In this document: positions 43,145 through 52,194 of the stretch, piece after piece
Layout: each line of letters begins with the position of its first letter
How positions within the stretch are numbered: position 1 is the first letter of the stretch
NCBI GenBank assembly: GCA_020351875.1
Contig: CP070671.1
Coordinates: 2,308,055 to 2,372,054 of the forward strand
Length of the DNA stretch: 64,000 nucleotides
Direction: 5' to 3'
Source of the DNA: Chromatiales bacterium
GTDB taxonomy: Bacteria; Pseudomonadota; Gammaproteobacteria; Steroidobacterales; GCA-2729495
Notes under the pieces: generated by a model
What the model saw: only the letters and a program-made list of their open reading frames with translations
What the model was told of the DNA's origin: nothing
Databases searched by the model: none
Program-made: the position numbers and the translations under genes

Positions 43145-44230
43145 TCAGTGCTGCTCCATTGCAGCGAGTTGTGCCGCCTGGTGTTCGGTTGCCAGCGGTT
43201 CGATCACGTGGTCCAGATTGCCTTCCAGGATGTCCTGCAATTTGTACAGCGTCAGGTTAATGCGGTGATCTGTGACCCGGCCCTGCGGAAAATTGTAAGT
43301 GCGGATGCGTTCGGAGCGATCACCGGAACCCACCAGGCTCTTGCGCTCGGCCGCCTGCGCTTCCTGCTGCTTTGTGACTTCCGCGTCGAGCAGCCGGGCC
43401 TGCAGCAGGGACATGGCCCGCGCGCGGTTCTTGTGCTGCGAGCGTTCGTCCTGGCATTCCACCACGATGCCGGTGGGCAGGTGTGTCAGGCGCACGGCGG
43501 AATCGGTCTTGTTCACGTGCTGTCCACCCGCCCCGGAGGCCCGGTAGGTATCGACCCGCAGGTCCGCCTGGTTGATGTCCACCGCGTCGACTTCGTCGGC
43601 TTCCGGCAGCACGGCCACGGTGCAGGCTGACGTATGAATGCGGCCCTGGGCTTCGGTTTCCGGCACCCGCTGCACCCGGTGTGCGCCGGATTCGAACTTC
43701 AGCCGCGAGTACGCGCCGCGTCCGGCCACGCGGCTGATAATTTCCTTGTAACCGCCGCGTTCGCCTTCGCTCGCGCTGAGCACTTCGAGCTGCCAGCCGC
43801 GCTGCTCGGCGTACTTCATGTACATGCGGAACAGGTCCCCCGCAAAGAGCGCGGCCTCGTCGCCGCCGGTACCGGCCCGGATCTCCAGGTAAATGTTCGC
43901 GTCGTCACGGGGGTCCTTCGGCACGAGGTGGCCCTTCAACGCCGTCTCGAGCGCTGCCAGCCGGTCCTCCACCGTTGCCATTTCCTCTTCGCCCAGGTTG
44001 CGGATGTCCGGGTCTGAGTCGGCCAGCATTTCCTCGGCCGCGGCGCGATCGCCACGCGCCGATTCCAGCTCTTTGGTCAGGCGCACCACGGGCTCCAGCT
44101 GGGCATACTCGCGGCTCAGCTCACGAAAGCGCTGCTGGTCGCCGATCACTTCCGGATCGGACAGCAGCTGGCCCAGCTCTTCGGCGCGAGCTGCCAGTTG
44201 CTGCAATTTGTCTGCGATGCCCTGTTCCAC
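43145..44230 (-). CDS. prfA: Peptide chain release factor 1
   Basis: 361 residues from GTG, matching the usual 360. It terminates translation at UAA and UAG. Motifs are the GGQ loop ([19 protein letters not shown]), the codon-recognition region around [17 protein letters not shown] and the C-terminal [17 protein letters not shown]. The frame is open further upstream, including an ATG at 44251, but that overlaps the divergent lipoprotein gene and adds no conserved residues. hemA, the usual upstream neighbour, is not here; cysK follows after 4 nt. Confidence 0.96.
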   Translation of the reverse strand: MEQGIADKLQQLAARAEELGQLLSDPEVIGDQQRFRELSREYAQLEPVVRLTKELESARGDRAAAEEMLADSDPDIRNLGEEEMATVEDRLAALETALKGHLVPKDPRDDANIYLEIRAGTGGDEAALFAGDLFRMYMKYAEQRGWQLEVLSASEGERGGYKEIISRVAGRGAYSRLKFESGAHRVQRVPETEAQGRIHTSACTVAVLPEADEVDAVDINQADLRVDTYRASGAGGQHVNKTDSAVRLTHLPTGIVVECQDERSQHKNRARAMSLLQARLLDAEVTKQQEAQAAERKSLVGSGDRSERIRTYNFPQGRVTDHRINLTLYKLQDILEGNLDHVIEPLATEHQAAQLAAMEQH

Positions 44231-44249
44231 AACGGCTATTATCCCGCAC

Positions 44250-45932
44250 ATGAATCGCCGCACCCGCAGTCCCGGTCTGTTGCCGTTGGCGCCCTGCCTG
44301 CTGCTCGTGCTCGACGGATGCGCCGGGACCATGCGCGAGGAGTCTGGCGCTGTCAATTACACGCCCGGCGCCAGCTACCACATGATGATGGCGGAGATCG
44401 CCGCCCAGCGTGGTGAACACCAGACCGCGGTGCAGGAATACCTCGCCACCGCGGACCGCGGCGATGACCCGGAAGCGGCACGGCGGGCCACGGAATATGC
44501 CTTCGACTTCGGGTACGACGGCCTCGCGCAGCGCGGCGCCGAACGCTGGCTGGCGCTGGCGCCCGACAGTTCATCCGCGCGCGAATACCTCGGCCGGCTG
44601 GCTCTGCGTCGCCACGATCTCGCCGGCGCCCGCGAGCATTTCGCGGTCATTCTCGGCCCGCCCGGCACGCGCAGCGGCCTGGACTACCTCGTGCTGGAGG
44701 GTGAACTGGCAGACGAGATCAACGCGTCTGGCGTCACCCGGCTCCTCGTGTGGCTCGGCGCCGGCGAACCGCCCACGCCGGAATACCGGCTCGCCGTGGC
44801 GCGGGCGGCCTACCGTTCGCGTGAAGACGAGCTGGCGCTGGGCTGGGCGCGTCTGGCCGCGGCCACGTCGGATTCGCTGGAAGCGGAGTTGCTGATCGGC
44901 CGCGTGCTGTATTCCGCCGGGCATTCGGACGCGGCGCTGCGACACCTGGCCGACCTGCTGCAGGCCCGGCCGCTGCCGCTCATTGAACTCGAATTCGTGC
45001 GCCTGCTCGCATCGAGCCGCCGCGAGACGGCGGCGCTGCAGGCGCTGGAGCGGCTCATCGACGCCTACGGCCGCCAGTCTGAACTGCTGTTGCTGCGTGC
45101 GCGCACACTGTTGTCCGTTGGCGAAGATGCCGAGGCGGCCGCAGAGTTTCGCGAGCTCGCCGACGCCGGGCAGAGCGTGTATGAGTGTTTTTATTACCTC
45201 GCGCAGATTGCGGCCGAGAATGACGACCGGGAAGAAGGGTTGCGCCAGTACTCGCGCATCGGTGCCGGGGCTTATTTCCTGGCCGCGCAATTCAAGATTG
45301 CTGAACTGTACGCTGACAGTGATGACCTCGATGCCGGCCTGGCGCACCTGAAGAACTTCGCGAAGGCCCATCCGCGCTACGCCTTCGAAGTGGTGCTGGG
45401 CACCGCGCAACTCCTCGAGCGCCGCGGTCGCGACGAAGCGGCGCTCGCTGCCTACGACGACGCGCTGCGCTTCAAGCCAAAGGATCCCGGCCTGCTGCTC
45501 GCCCGCGGCATCGTTCGCGACCGGCTCGGCCAGACCCGCAAGGCGGTGAGCGATATGCGCCGGGCACAACAGTTGTCGCCTTTCGATTCCGGCATCTTGA
45601 ACGCGCTGGGATACACGCTCACGAACCGCGGCCGGCGCCACGGCGAGGGCTATGCGCTGATCCGGCTCGCGCTGGAACAGGATCCGGAGAATCCGGCCAT
45701 TCTCGACAGCATGGGCTGGGTGCTGTTCCGCCGTGGCGAGAATGACGTGGCCCGCGCCTACCTGCAGCTGGCCTACGACAAGTTGCCGGACCCCGAGGTG
45801 GCCGCGCATCTCGGCGAAGTGCTGTGGACCCTGGGCGAGCGCGACCAGGCCAGGCGGATCTGGCAGGAAGCCACCATCGCCTATCCGGACAGCCAGCCGC
45901 TGCTGGAAACCACCGCGAGATTTCCCCGTTGA
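44250..45932 (+). CDS. TPR-repeat lipoprotein
   Basis: 560 residues. The lipobox is LLLVLDGC (Cys24), followed by multiple TPR-type helical hairpins from about residue 45 to the end, strongest at [28 protein letters not shown] and [26 protein letters not shown]. Proteins of this type sit just before lolB in Pseudomonas and relatives; their role is not firmly known but is probably scaffolding at the outer membrane. The ATG lies 19 nt from the divergent prfA start. Its stop overlaps a possible TTG start of lolB. Confidence 0.88.
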   Translation: MNRRTRSPGLLPLAPCLLLVLDGCAGTMREESGAVNYTPGASYHMMMAEIAAQRGEHQTAVQEYLATADRGDDPEAARRATEYAFDFGYDGLAQRGAERWLALAPDSSSAREYLGRLALRRHDLAGAREHFAVILGPPGTRSGLDYLVLEGELADEINASGVTRLLVWLGAGEPPTPEYRLAVARAAYRSREDELALGWARLAAATSDSLEAELLIGRVLYSAGHSDAALRHLADLLQARPLPLIELEFVRLLASSRRETAALQALERLIDAYGRQSELLLLRARTLLSVGEDAEAAAEFRELADAGQSVYECFYYLAQIAAENDDREEGLRQYSRIGAGAYFLAAQFKIAELYADSDDLDAGLAHLKNFAKAHPRYAFEVVLGTAQLLERRGRDEAALAAYDDALRFKPKDPGLLLARGIVRDRLGQTRKAVSDMRRAQQLSPFDSGILNALGYTLTNRGRRHGEGYALIRLALEQDPENPAILDSMGWVLFRRGENDVARAYLQLAYDKLPDPEVAAHLGEVLWTLGERDQARRIWQEATIAYPDSQPLLETTARFPR

Positions 45933-45955
45933 CGGCAGCGGCCGGGTGCCCTGCG

Positions 45956-46561
45956 GTGCGCCTGTCTTGCCTGCTGGCGCTGTGCGTCGTGATGGCGGGT
46001 TGCGCCGTGCAGCGCTCGGTGCCCGGCACGACCATCGCGTGGGAAACGCGCCGCGAGGCTTTGCTGGCTCTCGACGCATGGGAACTGCGCGGCCGGATCG
46101 GAGTGAAGACCGAAGACGGTGGCGGCCAGGGCAGCCTGGAATGGCGGCAAGGCCCCGATGATGCCCGCTTGCGGGTGAGCGGCCCCTTCGGTGCCGGTGC
46201 GTGGGAGCTGCTCTGGAACGAGCGCGAAGCCGTGCTCCGCGACGGCGATGGCGAAGTAGCGGTGGAGTACACCGGACCGGACGCCCTCGACCGGCTCCTG
46301 GCGGCCAACGTCGGCTGGCAGTTTCCCGCCGAACAGACCCGTTACTGGGTGCTCGGCCTGGCCGCGCCGGGCTCTGACAGTCGGTTGAATTACAGCGCGG
46401 ACGGCTGGCTCCAGGGCCTGGAACAGGACGGCTGGCAGGTGGCATTCGCCCGTTTCAGTGAACGCAGTGGCTACTGGATGCCGCGCAAGATCACCGTGGA
46501 GAACGACATGGCGCGGCTGCGGCTGGTGGTAGACCGCTGGCTGCCGGGCATTCCCGACTAG
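45956..46561 (+). CDS. lolB: Outer-membrane lipoprotein receptor LolB
   Basis: 201 residues from GTG. The lipobox is LCVVMAGC. The LolB fold is recognised by WELRGRIGVKTEDGGGQGSLEWRQGPDDARLRVSGPFGAGAWEL and the C-terminal KITVENDMARLRLVVDRWLPG. LolB accepts lipoproteins from LolA and inserts them in the outer membrane. A TTG at 45929 overlapping the previous stop (TTGA) is an alternative start with a longer n-region. ispE, which normally follows lolB, is missing: a tRNA gene comes 80 bp later. Confidence 0.9.
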   Translation: MRLSCLLALCVVMAGCAVQRSVPGTTIAWETRREALLALDAWELRGRIGVKTEDGGGQGSLEWRQGPDDARLRVSGPFGAGAWELLWNEREAVLRDGDGEVAVEYTGPDALDRLLAANVGWQFPAEQTRYWVLGLAAPGSDSRLNYSADGWLQGLEQDGWQVAFARFSERSGYWMPRKITVENDMARLRLVVDRWLPGIPD

Positions 46562-46615
46562 CGCGTTTCATTTTCGACCTCGCCGTTGCAGAATACCGCC
46601 CACTCCTGGAGGCTG

Positions 46616-46633
46616 CCCGGAGCGCTCTCCGGG
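46616..46633 (+). other. Hairpin between lolB and tRNA-Gln
   Basis: CCCGGAG and CTCCGGG form a 7-bp stem with a CGCT loop, 8 nt before the tRNA. There is no following T-run, so it is not a standard terminator; it may be part of the tRNA precursor leader or a weak lolB 3' end. Confidence 0.4.
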
Positions 46634-46641
46634 ACGGTAAC

Positions 46642-46716
46642 TGGGGTGTAGCCAAGTGGTAAGGCAACGGGTTTTGATCCCGTCATTCGCAGGTTCGATT
46701 CCTGCCACCCCAGCCA
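46642..46716 (+). tRNA. tRNA-Gln (anticodon TTG)
   Basis: The 75-nt sequence folds as a full cloverleaf. The acceptor TGGGGTG pairs with CACCCCA, the anticodon stem ACGGG/CCCGT holds loop TTTTGAT (anticodon TTG), and the T arm contains GGTTCGATTCC. The 3' CCA is encoded. Its place before prs is conserved in Pseudomonas and relatives. Confidence 0.97.
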
Positions 46717-46728
46717 ATTTGCCACGAG

Positions 46729-47721
46729 ATGCGGACGGACGCCGAGTTGAACACGACCCCAAAGCCACTGCAGATTCCCGACATGGCGGTGTTCTCCGGG
46801 AATGCGAACCCGGAGCTCGCGTACCGAATTGCCCGCCATCTCACGCTACCACTGAGCAAGATCCAGGTGGGTCGGTTCAGCGACGGCGAGATCAACGTCG
46901 AGATTCTCGAAAACGTCCGCGGCCGTGATGCCTACGTGGTGCAGTCCACCTGCCCACCGGTGAACGACAACTTGATGGAATTGCTGGTCATGGCTGACGC
47001 CCTGCGGCGGGCTTCGGTGGCCAGGATCACGGCGGTGGTTCCGTATCTCGGCTACGCCCGCCAGGACCGTCGCCCGCGCGCGGCGCGCGTGCCGATCACC
47101 GCGCGCCTGGTTGCCGGCATGTTCGAGCAGGCCGGGATCGACCGCGTGCTCACCGTAGATCTGCACGCCGACCAGATCCAGGGCTTCTTCTCGATGCCGG
47201 TCGACAACGTTTACTCCTCGCCCGTGCTGCTGGGCGACCTGTGGGCCCAGGAATACCCGGACATGGTGGTGGTCTCGCCGGACGTCGGCGGCGTGGTGCG
47301 CGCGCGAGCGATTGCGAAGCGCCTGGACGACGCCGACCTGGCCATCATCGACAAACGCCGGCCCCGGCCCAACGAGTCGCAGGTCATGAACATCATCGGT
47401 GAGGTCGAGGGGAAGTCCTGCGTGATGATCGACGACATGATCGACACGGCCGGCACGCTCTGCCAGGCCGCCAGCGCGCTGAAAGACCACGGGGCCGAAC
47501 GCGTGCTGGCCTACATCACCCACCCGGTGCTGTCGGGCCCGGCAGTCGAGCGGCTTGCCAACTCGGCGCTGGACGAACTGGTCGTGACCGACACCATTCC
47601 GCTGTCGGCCGATGCCAAGGCGCTGGACAAGATCCGGCAGCTGGGCGTAGCGGAGTTGCTGGCGGAGACGATGCGGCGGCTTTGCGTGGACGAGTCGGTC
47701 AGTTCTTTGTACGTCGACTAG
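46729..47721 (+). CDS. prs: Ribose-phosphate pyrophosphokinase
   Basis: 330 residues from the first ATG. It makes PRPP from ribose-5-phosphate and ATP. Motifs are [46 protein letters not shown] and the PRPP-binding [14 protein letters not shown]. An ATG at 46783 ([12 protein letters not shown]) would give 312 residues, closer to the usual size, so the first 18 residues are uncertain. It starts 12 nt after tRNA-Gln and may share its transcript. Its PRPP feeds nucleotide, His, Trp and NAD synthesis. Confidence 0.96.
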   Translation: MRTDAELNTTPKPLQIPDMAVFSGNANPELAYRIARHLTLPLSKIQVGRFSDGEINVEILENVRGRDAYVVQSTCPPVNDNLMELLVMADALRRASVARITAVVPYLGYARQDRRPRAARVPITARLVAGMFEQAGIDRVLTVDLHADQIQGFFSMPVDNVYSSPVLLGDLWAQEYPDMVVVSPDVGGVVRARAIAKRLDDADLAIIDKRRPRPNESQVMNIIGEVEGKSCVMIDDMIDTAGTLCQAASALKDHGAERVLAYITHPVLSGPAVERLANSALDELVVTDTIPLSADAKALDKIRQLGVAELLAETMRRLCVDESVSSLYVD

Positions 47722-47760
47722 GTTTCTGTTCGGGAACCTGCCACTAGCGACAGTGGTTGG

Positions 47761-47827
47761 GCCGCGCGGGGGATAATTCACCTCCCTCCAGTTTTGTAGT
47801 CGGTCGGCGAAATATCCCCCGCGCGGC
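47761..47827. repeat. 15-bp perfect inverted repeat after prs
   Basis: GCCGCGCGGGGGATA (47761-47775) is the exact reverse complement of 47813-47827, with a 37-nt loop, and TTT follows the right arm. It may act as the prs terminator, or be a REP-type element. Confidence 0.75.
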
Positions 47828-48032
47828 TTTACCAGCGTTTGCGGAAGGTTCACTCGGATTCCACCTTCGCGCGTCTGCTCATTCTCGCTGACCCGCCGGT
47901 GGGGGGGTCGAAGCCGCCTCGTCTCCGGGGGTGGGGGCGATGGTGGGCGGGTCGCCTTATCCACCCACTAGCCCAGGCTGTTTGCCTCCTACCTGACGTG
48001 CGGGGCAACGCTGGATTGGCCGCTGATACGGG

Positions 48033-48140
48033 GTGGGGGCGGGACTGCCTGACCGGAACGTAAAGCCGGCTCACCGATCTGGCGCCATGGCCAGTAACGG
48101 CACAAGCCGGAGTGCAGGGCAGGCAGTCCCGCCCCCGCAC
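48033..48140. repeat. Inverted repeat bounding a 108-bp element before rplY
   Basis: GGGGGCGGGACTGCCTG (48035-48051) is matched exactly by CAGGCAGTCCCGCCCCC (48120-48136); the outer bases pair further with a single-base bulge. The 68-nt interior has smaller self-complementary pieces such as GGCGCCATGGCC. It resembles a small non-coding mobile element or a structured RNA; its identity is unknown. Confidence 0.7.
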
Positions 48141-48174
48141 CGCAGGGGGCCACTCTTCAAGGGTCGCCAAGAAT

Positions 48175-48204
48175 CTGGCAGTAGTCCCCAGCCTGGGCTA
48201 GAAT
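48175..48204 (+). promoter_or_regulatory. Candidate sigma-70 promoter of rplY
   Basis: CTGGCA (48175-48180) and TAGAAT (48199-48204) are spaced by 18 bp, giving a plausible -35/-10 pair about 70 nt before the rplY start. Confidence 0.5.
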
Positions 48205-48272
48205 CCGCGCCCTTATGCCGCCGCCCTGGTCGAAGGGTGGCGGTGGAAAAACAACGAAACCAGGAGAAAGCC

Positions 48273-48959
48273 ATGGCTAAGGGTTTTGATCTGGTCGCGG
48301 AACTTCGTGACGATGCAGGGAAAGGTTCGAGCCGCCGCCTGCGCCGCGAAGGTAAAGTGCCCGCGATCATCTATGGCGGCGGCAAGCCGCCTCGTCCGTT
48401 GTCTTTCGAGCGCAATGCGCTGATGCGTCACATGGAGCAGGAAGCTTTCTTCTCCAGTGTGATCAACGTGCAGGTCGGTGAAAAAGAACAGCCGGCCATT
48501 CTGAAAGACGTGCAGATGCATCCGGCGAAGCGCATGGTGCTGCACATGGATCTGCAGCGCATCGTCGCCACCGAGAAGATCCGGATGTCGGTGCCGATTC
48601 ACTACCTGAACGAAGCGACTGCGGTCGGCGTGAAGCTGGGCGGCGGCACGGTTTCGCACCTGTACTCCGAGGTAGACATTACCTGCCTGCCGAAAGACCT
48701 GCCGGAATACCTGGAAGTGGATATCGGCGAGCTCGAACTCGACCAGATGCTGTACCTGTCGAATATCCCGCTGCCCGAAGGCGTGGAGATCCCGGAGCTG
48801 GCCCAGGGACCGGAGAACGACAAGCCCATCGTGTCGGTCCACATCTTGAAGGTCGCAGTGGAGCCGGAAGAAGAAGAGGCGGTGGAAGGCGAAGTGGCCG
48901 AGGGCGAGGTGCCTACGGCTGCGCCGGAAGAAGGCGAGAAGCCGGAAGAGAGCGAGTGA
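48273..48959 (+). CDS. rplY: 50S ribosomal protein L25/general stress protein Ctc
   Basis: 228 residues, the long Ctc form (E. coli L25 has 94). The N-terminal L25 domain (LVAELRDDAGKGSSRRLRREGKVPAIIYGG) binds 5S rRNA; the TL5/Ctc C-domain follows (IHYLNEATAVGVKLGG, DLPEYLEVDIGELELDQMLYLSNIPLPEGVE). It ends in a Glu-rich acidic tail of about 30 residues. An AGGAG seven nt before the ATG fixes the start. pth follows, as in Pseudomonas. Confidence 0.95.
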   Translation: MAKGFDLVAELRDDAGKGSSRRLRREGKVPAIIYGGGKPPRPLSFERNALMRHMEQEAFFSSVINVQVGEKEQPAILKDVQMHPAKRMVLHMDLQRIVATEKIRMSVPIHYLNEATAVGVKLGGGTVSHLYSEVDITCLPKDLPEYLEVDIGELELDQMLYLSNIPLPEGVEIPELAQGPENDKPIVSVHILKVAVEPEEEEAVEGEVAEGEVPTAAPEEGEKPEESE

Positions 48960-48964
48960 GTTCA

Positions 48965-48988
48965 GGCGCCGGGTTAGGGCCCGGCGCC
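48965..48988 (+). terminator. Hairpin between rplY and pth
   Basis: GGCGCCGGG and CCCGGCGCC make a 9-bp GC stem with loop TTAGGG, just after the rplY stop. A TTTT run follows about 10 nt later (48998-49001), further than in a standard terminator, so partial termination or a stability element is likely, with pth read through. Confidence 0.6.
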
Positions 48989-49015
48989 AGCACGCTCTTT
49001 TGACGAGGCTGACCG

Positions 49016-49609
49016 GTGAATACGCAGCCCCCGCAGCTTATCGTCGGGCTCGGCAACCCGGGTGCCGAACATGCGAAAGACCGTCACAACGTTGGCTATT
49101 GGCTGGCGGATGAGCTGGCGGCCGGCGCCGGTGGGAGCTTTCGCAGCGACGGCAAGCTACTGGGCGAGGCCTGCCAGGTGCAGCTCGGCCACGCTCCGGT
49201 GCGCCTGCTGAAACCCACGACCTACATGAATCGTTCTGGTGGCTCCGTGCGCCGGGCCATCGACTACTACAAGCTCGACATCGAGCGCGTGCTGGTGATC
49301 CATGACGAAATCGACCTGCCGGCCGGCGTGGCGCGGCTGAAGCAGGGTGGCGGGCACGGCGGCCACAACGGCTTGCGCGACATCACCCAGCACTGCGGGC
49401 GCGACTTCATGCGCCTGCGGATCGGGGTCGGTCACCCGGGCACAAAGGAGCAGGTGACCGGCCACGTGCTGAAGGCGCCCGGCCGCGACGAACTGGAGCT
49501 GATTCATCGTGCGATCGACGAATCACGCCGCGCGCTGGACGTGTTGTTTGCTCACGGCTGGGACCGGGCGACCGCCGCGCTGCACACGGCGACGCCCCGC
49601 CCGGAATAA
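49016..49609 (+). CDS. pth: Peptidyl-tRNA hydrolase
   Basis: 197 residues from GTG, with GAGG upstream. It releases peptides from peptidyl-tRNA that drops off ribosomes. Motifs are LIVGLGNPGAEHAKDRHNVGYW with the catalytic His, LLKPTTYMNRSGGSV, HDEIDLPAGVARLKQGGGHGGHNGLRDI and FMRLRIGVGHPG. It follows rplY. The next gene in related genomes, ychF, is displaced by about 8 kb. Confidence 0.97.
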   Translation: MNTQPPQLIVGLGNPGAEHAKDRHNVGYWLADELAAGAGGSFRSDGKLLGEACQVQLGHAPVRLLKPTTYMNRSGGSVRRAIDYYKLDIERVLVIHDEIDLPAGVARLKQGGGHGGHNGLRDITQHCGRDFMRLRIGVGHPGTKEQVTGHVLKAPGRDELELIHRAIDESRRALDVLFAHGWDRATAALHTATPRPE

Positions 49610-49612
49610 CTC

Positions 49613-50116
49613 TCAACGTTGCCGCGGCGGGTCCTGGATCACCGGGATGCGCGACGCGAGGTTGTAGTCCAGCGCCGCGTCCAGCTTCGATTCCACCTGG
49701 AAGAATCTCGCCACCTTGGTTTCCGGCAGGATCCGGCGCATCTTCTTCAGGTAGCGCTCGCGCAGCTTCAGCAATTCGCGCTCGTGACGGAACCGGTCGT
49801 TCACCAGTGACTTGGCGATGTCGTTCGTCATCTGCCGGTAGCTTTCGGCATAGCGCACGATCACGTCGATGCGGATATCGTTGACCTCACGCAGGTCTTC
49901 CGCGTATTCGTTGAACAGCGTCCAGAACTTGTCCCTTTCTTCACTGGTCAGGTTCAGCTCGCTGGCCAGCAGGATGCGCCGCTCCTTGTCGATGATGTCC
50001 CGCGTCGCGTTCAGCTGGGTGCGCAGAGTCGGGTCCAGCGGGTTGTAGTCCTGGGCCAGTAGCGCGGCTGTTGGCAGCAAGAGCAACAGGCCCGTAACTA
50101 TGCATCGCGCCATCAT
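49613..50116 (-). CDS. Small periplasmic helical protein, Spy/CpxP-like in outline
   Basis: 167 residues. The signal peptide is MMARCIVTGLLLLLPTAALLAQ. The rest is predicted helical and strongly charged, with LNLTSEERDKFWTLFNEYAEDLREV recalling the LTxxQ-type repeats of Spy/CpxP chaperones, and RFRHERELLKLRERYLKKMRRILPE. The similarity is one of pattern only, and the function is unknown. Its ATG overlaps the stop of the ion-channel gene by 4 nt, so it closes the five-gene efflux/channel set. The frame stays open upstream across the channel gene. Confidence 0.6.
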   Translation of the reverse strand: MMARCIVTGLLLLLPTAALLAQDYNPLDPTLRTQLNATRDIIDKERRILLASELNLTSEERDKFWTLFNEYAEDLREVNDIRIDVIVRYAESYRQMTNDIAKSLVNDRFRHERELLKLRERYLKKMRRILPETKVARFFQVESKLDAALDYNLASRIPVIQDPPRQR

Positions 50117-50793
50117 TTCGACTGCCCCCCCTGAAGTTGCTGAGCGACGTAGGCGCCGACCAGGCCGGCGACCAGTATCGCAATGTAAAACTGCCCGGCC
50201 ACGGCGCTCATATACGCAACGGCCTGGGCGAGCGGCCTGATCGGCACCACGTCGCCATAGCCGAGTGTTGTCATTGACACGAAGGTGTAATAGATCAGGT
50301 CGATGCCGACGCTGCCGTCGCCGCCCGGAGTCAGGCCCTTGTATGAGCCCGGCAGGACCAGTGCGATCAGCATGTTCAGAACCCCGAAGCCGAGACCCAG
50401 CAGCAGGTACACGCTCGCGGCGCCAATCAGGCGGTTCGCGGTGATCTGCCGGTCGGGTGACTGGAACAGGCGGGTCAAGGTAAACACGAGGCTGAAAAAG
50501 CAGAAGGTGATAATTCCCGTCAGGCCGATGACTTCGGCCGTGAAACTGGGCCAGATGATGTCGATGGAGCTGACGATAATCGTGAACGCTGCGAGCGAGA
50601 CGCCGATCCAGAACCAACGCCTGGAATCGACGATGCTCCAGACCCCGACGATCAGCGTGATATTGAGCGACAGGAGTATGGAAAAGCCAAAGCGTTCGAT
50701 GCCGAACTCGAGCAGCACCGGTCCGATGACCAGCGTGATCAGCATGCCGATCAGCATGTAGGAGAAGTTGGCTTCTTTCTTCAGGCGTGGCAC
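50113..50793 (-). CDS. Six-helix potassium-channel-like membrane protein
   Basis: 226 residues. Six hydrophobic segments (about 11-30, 36-52, 58-80, 86-108, 121-147, 187-217). The K+ selectivity filter TTLGYGD (about 175-181) lies in a pore loop before the last helix. The fourth segment lacks the regular arginines of a voltage sensor, and no RCK or cyclic-nucleotide domain follows, so gating is unknown. It is read from the same run as a complete RND efflux system, 24 nt after the outer-membrane factor gene. Confidence 0.85.
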   Translation of the reverse strand: MPRLKKEANFSYMLIGMLITLVIGPVLLEFGIERFGFSILLSLNITLIVGVWSIVDSRRWFWIGVSLAAFTIIVSSIDIIWPSFTAEVIGLTGIITFCFFSLVFTLTRLFQSPDRQITANRLIGAASVYLLLGLGFGVLNMLIALVLPGSYKGLTPGGDGSVGIDLIYYTFVSMTTLGYGDVVPIRPLAQAVAYMSAVAGQFYIAILVAGLVGAYVAQQLQGGQSK

Positions 50794-50817
50794 CCAATCC
50801 TCTCCGTTGTCGGACGC

Positions 50818-52194
50818 CTACGGCTGGGGCTGCCAGCCGCCGCCCAGGGCCTTGTAAAGCTGCACCACCGCGTCGAGGCTCGCGCGACGCGTGACAGACT
50901 CCGCGAGTTCGGTATCGAATTGGGAACGCTCCGAATCCAGCACCTCCAGGTAGCTCGTGACGCCGCCATCGTAACGGGCGCGGGACAGGGTCGCGGCACT
51001 GCGTGCAGACTGCACCTGACGTTCCCGGAACTTGAGCTCGGCGTTGTAAGTCCGGATGGCCGCCAGCGCATCTTCCACTTCGCGCAGCGCGAGCTGCACT
51101 TGCAGCCCGTACTGGTTCAGCAACTGTTCTGTTCTGGCGAGTTCCACTTCGACCTGTTGCTTGGTGCGGCCGGCGTCGAACAGGGGTCCGGAAAGTTCTC
51201 CGCCGATGGTCCACAGGTCAGTATCGAACAGGTCATCCAGGTTGCTGTCTACGAAACCGAGTTGCCCGAGCACGTTCAGGGACGGCAAACGATTGGCTTC
51301 GGCCACGCCGATGCGGGCCGTTTGCGCGGCCAGGGCCTGTTCGGCCTGCCGGATATCCGGGCGGCGGGCCAGCAGTTCTGCGGGCACACCGATCGGCAGG
51401 GCGGGCGGAAAGACCTGCTGGTCCAGGGTCTGTCCCCGGGTGATCGTGCTCGGGTTGCGGCCAAGCAGGATACTGAGCGTATTTTCCGCATTCACCACCT
51501 GGCGTTCGATCGCCGAGCGGGTCACCTGAGCGTCCGCGAGTTCGACATCCGCCTGGTTGACGTCGATCAGCGGCACGGTGCCCTCGTTATAGCGGGCCTG
51601 GATGATAACGAGGTATTCCTCGCGGCTTTTCATGGTGCGTTCGGCGATCGCAAGGCGATCGTCCAGGTCCCGCAGCAGCAGGTACGCGCTCGCGACATCG
51701 CCAATTAAACTGATGGTGACGGCGCGCTGCGCTTCCTCGGTTGCCAGCAGCTGCGCGCGGGCTGCTTCCGTGGCGCGGCGCAGCTTGCCCCAGATGTCCA
51801 GCTCCCACGCCAGCGAGGCGCCGACCGTCAGCGTGGTATTCGTACCGAGGTCTTCGTTGATCAGTTCAGCCGTATTGCCGCGTTCTGCACGGGTCCCCGC
51901 GTTCACATTCGGGAACTGGTCCGCACGGGTGATACCCAGTTGCGCCCGGGCCTCTTCCACGCGTGCCGCGGCAATGGCCAGGTTCTTGTTCTCTTCCAGT
52001 GCCGTTTCGATCAGCGAACGTAGCTGCGGGTCCAGGAACAGTTCCCACCAGGGCAGGTTCGCGATGGAAGCGCCTTCGTCGGCGGTCTGCAGGTAGGCTT
52101 CCGGCATGGGCAGTTCCGGGCGCTGGTAATCCGGGCCCAGCGTGCAGCCGCCGACCAGTAAAGTCAGTGCGATCCCTCCGTGGCGCCAGTTCAC
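50818..52194 (-). CDS. RND efflux outer-membrane factor lipoprotein (NodT/OprM family)
   Basis: 458 residues. The lipobox is LTLLVGGC, followed by the OprM-type TLGPDYQRPELPMPEAY. Two OEP repeats follow (about 60-255 and 265-455), with LPWWELFLDPQLRSLIETALEENKNLAIAAARVEEARAQLGI typical of TolC-like proteins and LLARRPDIRQAEQALAAQTARIGVAEANRLPSL at the second. It forms the trimeric channel-tunnel through the outer membrane. Its start overlaps the pump gene stop by 4 nt. Confidence 0.95.
   Translation of the reverse strand: MNWRHGGIALTLLVGGCTLGPDYQRPELPMPEAYLQTADEGASIANLPWWELFLDPQLRSLIETALEENKNLAIAAARVEEARAQLGITRADQFPNVNAGTRAERGNTAELINEDLGTNTTLTVGASLAWELDIWGKLRRATEAARAQLLATEEAQRAVTISLIGDVASAYLLLRDLDDRLAIAERTMKSREEYLVIIQARYNEGTVPLIDVNQADVELADAQVTRSAIERQVVNAENTLSILLGRNPSTITRGQTLDQQVFPPALPIGVPAELLARRPDIRQAEQALAAQTARIGVAEANRLPSLNVLGQLGFVDSNLDDLFDTDLWTIGGELSGPLFDAGRTKQQVEVELARTEQLLNQYGLQVQLALREVEDALAAIRTYNAELKFRERQVQSARSAATLSRARYDGGVTSYLEVLDSERSQFDTELAESVTRRASLDAVVQLYKALGGGWQPQP

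Larger units (their letters stand above)
47722..48272. other. Structured 550-bp intergenic region between prs and rplY
   Basis: No coding sequence is supported here. It holds a small hairpin (CCACT/AGTGG, 47741-47756), a perfect 15-bp inverted repeat (47761-47775 with 47813-47827), a GACCCGCC/GGCGGGTC pair (47890-47897, 47946-47953), a 17-bp inverted repeat bounding 48033-48140, and the rplY promoter and Shine-Dalgarno. The density of inverted repeats is far above the rest of the window. Confidence 0.7.

Noticed and set aside
44571..46445. Open frame of 624 codons antisense to the TPR lipoprotein and lolB
   Set aside because: No motif, no start signal, and the sense genes have lipoboxes and known folds.
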